From Hypericum androsaemum (Eukaryota > Streptophyta > Magnoliopsida > Malpighiales > Hypericaceae), in contig OZ023181.1 of NCBI GenBank assembly GCA_963995505.1, forward strand, positions 13,326,221 through 13,390,220: a stretch of 64,000 nt of DNA. The letters run 5' to 3'. The notes beneath the pieces were generated by a model, which was given only the letters and a program-made list of their open reading frames with translations, did not search any database and was not told the DNA's origin. The first letter of the stretch is position 1; every line of letters starts with the position of its first letter. Shown here one piece after another: positions 60,816 through 64,000 of the stretch. Both the position numbers and the translations under genes were made by a program.

Positions 60816-63800
60816 CCTTTTCTTGCCTTTTCATTCCTTTTCCTTGCCCTTTCTTTCCTTTTCATGCCTTTTCATGTCTTTTCCTTGCCTTTTCTTGACT
60901 TTTCTTGCCTTATCTGTCCTTATCTTGCCTTTTCCTTGCCCTTTCTTTCCCTTTCTTGCCTTTTCTAGCCTTATCTTTCCTTTTCTTACCTTTTCATGCA
61001 TTTTCTTGCCTTTTCCTAGCCTTTTCTTTCTGTTTCTTGCCTTATCTTGACTTTTCTTGCCTTTTCCTTGCCATTTCTTTCCTTTTCTTGCCTTTTCGTG
61101 CCATTTCTTGCCTTATCTTTCCTTTTCTTGCCTTTTCATGCATTTTCCATGCCTTTTCTTGCATTTTCCTTCCCTCATCTTTCCTTACCTTGCCTTTTCT
61201 AGCCTCGTCTTACCTTACCTTGCCTTTTCTTGCCTTATCTTGCCTTTTCCTTGCCTTTTATTGCCTTATCTTGCCTTTTCCTTTCCTTTCCTTTCCTTTT
61301 CTTGCCTTTTTTCTTTCATTTTCCTTGCCTTTTCTTGCCTTTTCTTTCCTTTTCTTGCCTTTTCTTGCCTTTTCTTGCCTTATTTTGCATTTTCTTACAT
61401 TTTCTTTCCTTTTCATGCCTTTTCTTTCCTTAACTTTCCTTTTCTTACCTTTTCCTTGCCTTTTCTTTCCTTTTCTTTCCTTTTCCTTGCCTTTTCTTTC
61501 ATTTTCTTGTCTTTATATGGGTTTTCTTGCCTTATCTTTCCTTTTCTTGCCTTTTCATGCCTTTTCCATGCCTTTTCTTTCCTTTTATTTCCTTTTCTTT
61601 CCTTTTCCTTGCCTTTTCTTGCCTTATCTTGCCTTTTCTTGCCATATCTTGCCTTTTCTTTCCTTTTCTTGCCATTTCTTGCCATTTCTTGCCTTATCTT
61701 GCCTTATCTTGCCTTTTCTTGCCTTATCTTGCCTTATCATGCCTTTTCTTGCCTTATCTTGCCTTTTCTTTCCTTTTCTTGCCTTTTCACGCCTTTTCCT
61801 TGCTTTTCCTTGCCTTATCTTCCATTTTCTTACAATTTCTTACATTTCCTTGCCTTTTCATGCCTTTTCCATGCCTTTTCTTGCCTTTTCCTTGCCTTAT
61901 CCCTGCCTTTTCTTGTCTTTTCTTTCCTTATCTTGCCTTTTCTTGCCTTATCTTGCCTTATCTTGCCTTTTCTTTCTTTTTCATGCCTTTCCTTGACTTT
62001 TCTTTCATTTTCTTGCCTTTTCACATCTTTTCCTTGCCTTTTATTGCCTTATCTTGCCTTTTCCTTGCCTTTTCTTACCTTTTCTTACCATTTCCTCGCC
62101 TTTTCATGCCTATTCCATGCCTTTTCTTGCCATTTCCTTGCCTTATCCCTACCTTTTCTTGCCTTTTCTTTCCTTATCTTGCCTTTTCGTGCATTTTCCT
62201 TGCCATTTCTTTCCTTTTCTTGCCTTTTCATGCATTTTCTTGCCTTATCTTTCCTTTTCTTGCCTTTACATGCCTTTTCCATGCCTTTTCTTTCCTTTTC
62301 GTGCCTTATCATTCCTTATCTTGCCTTTTCTTGCCTTTTCCTTGCACTTTCTTTCCTTTTCTTGCTTTTTCATGCCTTATCTTCCCTTTTCATGCCTTTT
62401 CCATGCCTTTTCTTGCCTTTTTGTTGCCTCATCTTACCTTATCTAGCCTTATCTTTCCTTTTCTTGCCTTATCTTGCCTTTTCCTTGCTTTTTCATGCCT
62501 TTTCCATGCTTTTTCTTTCCTTATCTTGCCTTTTCTTGCCTTTTCCTTGCCTTTTCCTTGCCTTTTCTTTCCTTTTCTTGCCTTATCTTGCCTTTCCTTG
62601 CCTTTTCTTACCTTTTTTTTTATCTTTTCATGCCTTATCTTTCCTTTTCTTTCCTTTTCATGCCTTTTCCATGCCTTTTCTTTCCTATTCTTTCCTTTTC
62701 TTTCCTTTTCTTGCCTTCTCTTCCCTTATCTTTCCTTTTCTTGCCTTTTCATGCCTTTTCTATACCTTTTCTTGCATTTCTTTCCTTTTCCTGGCCTTTT
62801 CTTGCCTTATCTTGCCTTTTTCGTGCCTTATCTTGCCTTATCTTTCTTTTTCTTGCCTTATCTTGCCTTATCTTGCCTTTTCTTACCTTTTCATGCCTTT
62901 TCTAGCCTTTTCTTTCCTTTCCTCGACTTTTCTTTCCTTTTCTTTCCTTTTCTTGCCATTTCTTACCTTTTCTTTCCTTTTCTTTTCTTTTCTTGCCTTT
63001 TCTTGCCTTTTCTTTCCTTTTCTTGCCTTTTCTTATCTTATCTTTCCTTTTCTTTCCTTTTCATGCCTTTTCCATGCCTTATCTTGCCTTTTCTTGCCAT
63101 TTCTTTCCTTTTCTTGCCATATCTTTCCTTACCTTTCCTTATCTTTCCTTTTCTTGCCTTTTCTTGCCTGATCTTGCCGTTTCTTTCCTTGTTTTGCCTA
63201 TTCTTTCCTTTTCTTGCCTTTTCTTACCTTATCTTTCCTTTTCTTGCTTTTTCAATGCCTTATCTTGCCTTTTCTTGCCAATTCTTTCCTTTTCTTGCCT
63301 TTTCTTTCCTTTGCTTGCCTTTTCTTGTCCTTTCTTGCCTTATCTTGCCTTTTCTTTCCTTTGCTTGCTTTTTCTTGTCCTTTCTTGCCAATTCTTTCCT
63401 TTTCTTGCAATTTCCTTGCCTTTTTATGCCTTTTCCAAACCTTTTATTTCCTTATCTTGTCTTTTCCTTGCCTTTTTCTTTTCTTTTCTTGCCTTATCTT
63501 ACTATTTTCCTTGCTATTTTCTTTCCTTTTCATGTATTTTCATGCCTTTTCTTGCATTTTCCTTGCCTCATCTTGCCTTACCTTGCCTATTCTAGCCTCA
63601 TCTTGCCTTTCCTTGCCTTTTCTTGCCTACCTTAGTTTTTTCTTGCCTTTTCTTGCCTTATCTTGCCTTTTTATTTCCTTTTCTTCCCTTTTCTTTCCTT
63701 ATCTTGCCTTTTTTGCCTTATCTTGCCTTATTTTGCCTTTTCCTTGCCTTTTCTTTCTTTTTCCTTGCCTTTTCTTGCCTTTTCATTCCTTTTCCTTGCC

Positions 63801-64000
63801 CTTTCTTTCCTTTTCATGCCTTTTCCTTGCCTTTTCTTGACTTTTCTTGCCTTTTCTTTCCTTTTCTTTCCATTTCTTGCCTTATCTGTCTTTATCTTGC
63901 CTTTTCCTTGCCCTTACTTTCCTTTTCTTGCCTTTTCTTGCCTTATCTTTCCTTTTCTTACCTTTTCATGCCTTTTCTTGCCTTTTCTTGCCTTTTCCTA
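60816..64000 (+). repeat. Second copy of the 22.7-kb superunit: J4-equivalent unit, cut by window end
   Basis: Matches J4 at a shift of 22,678 at its left end (22,707 by 63,253). Landmarks are B 61,029 and tatatggg 61,519. The window stops about 10 bp before the expected A landmark. Shared J4 variants are catttcctcgcc (62,089), cttatcttatctttcc (63,031), ttgccgtttctttccttg (63,175) and ctaccttag (63,627). Unlike J4 it keeps the catatcttgcc segment near 61,643 and the segment J4 lost at 40.95 kb. Confidence 0.85.

Larger units (their letters stand above)
1..64000 (+). repeat. Polypyrimidine decamer satellite array (entire window)
   Basis: The window is an uninterrupted head-to-tail array of a 10-bp monomer close to ccttttcttg, about 6,200-6,300 copies. 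Pyrimidines are on the + strand throughout, and I saw no inverted segment. Most variation is at fixed positions: G to T or A before cc (tttcc, ttacc), T to A inside the T-tract (ccttatc), T to A before tg (catgcc), and an extra C giving an 11-mer (ccttttccttg). CpG is rare. The array runs off both ends, so total size and flanks are unknown. No TE, tRNA, rRNA or unique sequence was seen. The type is eukaryotic satellite DNA; I do not recognise a named family. Confidence 0.97.

Noticed and set aside
1..64000. CRISPR array
   Set aside because: There are no repeat-spacer units. Repeats are contiguous 10-11-mers with no unique spacers, and no cas genes are present.
1..64000. Plant Dof-type sites (AAAG core) or GAGA-type sites on the purine strand
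   Set aside because: AAAAG is inherent in the monomer and the organism is unknown. GAGAG itself is not part of the consensus. Nothing supports specific binding.
1..64000. Telomere repeat or subtelomere tract
   Set aside because: The decamer ccttttcttg does not match any telomere repeat I know, and no chromosome end or G-rich tract is present.
1..64000. Pure sequencing or assembly artefact
   Set aside because: Ordered landmarks, private variants and graded divergence at several scales are hard to produce by error. Individual joins (24,930, 29,752, 54,813 and the mosaic region) still deserve read-level checks.

Overview
The whole 64 kb window lies inside one tandem-repeat (satellite) array. 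It shows no convincing gene, RNA gene, transposon or CRISPR array, and no unique flanking sequence at either end. The basic unit is a decamer close to ccttttcttg with pyrimidines always on the + strand. Roughly one monomer in six is an 11-mer carrying an extra base, usually C (ccttttccttg). Common variants are ccttatcttg, ccttttcatg, ccttttctta and ccttttcttt. A gene-free array of this size points to eukaryotic heterochromatin (centromeric, pericentromeric, subtelomeric or sex-chromosome). Nothing in the sequence identifies the clade.

The monomer variants act as a barcode that shows several superimposed levels of higher-order repeat (HOR). From left to right: 1-6,104 holds two diverged copies of a 3.0-3.1 kb block. 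6,105-10,116 holds two copies of a 2.0 kb block, the second with an internal 113 bp tandem duplication. 10,117-18,697 is an older arrangement in which two related landmark types alternate: A (ccttttcttaaagtttc) and B (ccttttctttctgtttc). 18,698-24,929 is a 6.2 kb unit, tandemly duplicated from 24,930. Inside that second copy a 4.1-4.27 kb segment was amplified into four consecutive units (25,488-42,230). 42,231-47,690 returns to the older arrangement, closely matching 13.5-18.7 kb. 47,691-54,812 is a rearranged mosaic. From 54,813 to the window end the sequence repeats 32,127 to about 41.3 kb with a constant shift of about 22.68 kb and the same private variants, as expected for a 22.7 kb tandem duplication whose second copy runs off the window.

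Long open frames exist on the + strand in all three frames (up to 955 codons), but they follow from the repeat. A 10 bp unit has no stop in any frame, and every frame reads the same 10-residue cycle (LPFLAFSCLF on +, EKARKGKKRQ on -). They are not annotated as genes. The most interesting aspects are the nested duplication history, the near-helical phasing of the monomer, the complete strand bias of pyrimidines, and the RNA-binding potential a transcript would have. All period lengths, offsets and boundaries were read by eye from landmark positions; block edges are usually good to tens of bases.
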